Shown: in pieces, positions 63,985 through 64,000 of the stretch
Numbering within the stretch: the first letter of the stretch is position 1
Layout: every line of letters starts with the position of its first letter
Assembly (NCBI RefSeq): GCF_000820145.1
Contig: NZ_CDBW01000012.1
Span: forward strand, 21,164-85,163
Reading direction: 5' to 3'
Length of the DNA: 64,000 bases
Origin: Aeromonas sobria
Lineage (GTDB): Bacteria > Pseudomonadota > Gammaproteobacteria > Enterobacterales > Aeromonadaceae
Program-made: the position numbers and the translations under genes
The notes under the pieces: model-generated
What the model saw: only the letters and a program-made list of their open reading frames with translations
Database searches by the model: none
Told to the model about the DNA's origin: nothing

Positions 63985-64000
63985 TATTTGTAGTAAAAAG

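Noticed and set aside
1..64000. CRISPR arrays, prophage, integron or insertion sequences
   Set aside because: No regularly spaced repeats, transposase or integrase motifs, or phage structural genes were recognised on either strand.

Overview
The window is a densely coded, GC-rich chromosomal segment from a gammaproteobacterium, almost certainly an Aeromonas. It carries a glycerophospholipid:cholesterol acyltransferase of the Aeromonas type, the divergent quorum-sensing pair ahyR/ahyI next to argP, and the ruvAB-cydABX-ybgE-ybgC-tolQRAB-pal-cpoB-tRNA gene order. I see no prophage, insertion sequence, integron or CRISPR array. Identifications rest on reading translated sequence and recalled family motifs; no database search was possible.

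Layout. 1-8.7 kb: the 3' end of a BCCT osmolyte transporter, cca (minus), the mutY-yggX-mltC cluster, a YgiW-like periplasmic protein (minus), the secreted acyltransferase and an OmpA porin. 8.8-16.5 kb: a diguanylate cyclase (minus), rnr-rlmB-Crp-like regulator as one translationally coupled set, elaA, then srmB divergent from trmN. 16.7-19.6 kb: two tandem brnQ genes, the second broken by an internal deletion. 19.7-25.8 kb: zur-cheX-small membrane protein (minus), dusA, an Aer-like chemoreceptor, a small periplasmic protein and an orphan OppA-like binding protein. 25.9-31 kb: accessory genes (secreted ParB-like protein, hexapeptide acetyltransferase with a possible leader peptide, crotonase, PCuAC copper chaperone, outer-membrane barrel, short-chain dehydrogenase). 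31-44.3 kb: proS, an RlmCD-like rRNA methyltransferase, pqiABC, a divergent Hfq-like gene, a YqaB-like phosphatase, a c-di-GMP pair (HDOD and GAF-GGDEF) and rnb. 44.4-52 kb: argP, ahyI/ahyR, argO, cpdB and a large chemoreceptor. 52-64 kb: SOS-controlled ruvAB, a 0.9 kb gap with a candidate small transcript and two FNR boxes, cydABX, the Tol-Pal envelope system, then tRNA-Lys and tRNA-Val.

Functional themes. RNA metabolism is heavily represented (cca, rnr, rlmB, srmB, trmN, dusA, rnb, RlmCD-like, Hfq-like). So is envelope integrity (mltC, ompA, pqiABC, Tol-Pal, CpoB) and signalling (three chemotaxis-related proteins, three c-di-GMP-type proteins, AHL quorum sensing).

The points most worth a second look are: (a) a minus-strand unit in the ruvB-cydA gap with an rRNA-like promoter, a 25-residue ORF and a terminator; (b) an Hfq-like protein that has lost the near-invariant histidine of the YKH motif; (c) a short leader ORF that could control access to the ribosome binding site of a CatB/Vat-type acetyltransferase; (d) two genes each followed by a decayed copy of their own 3' end; (e) the freshly broken second brnQ; and (f) a plus-strand terminator between argP and ahyI that no annotated gene explains.
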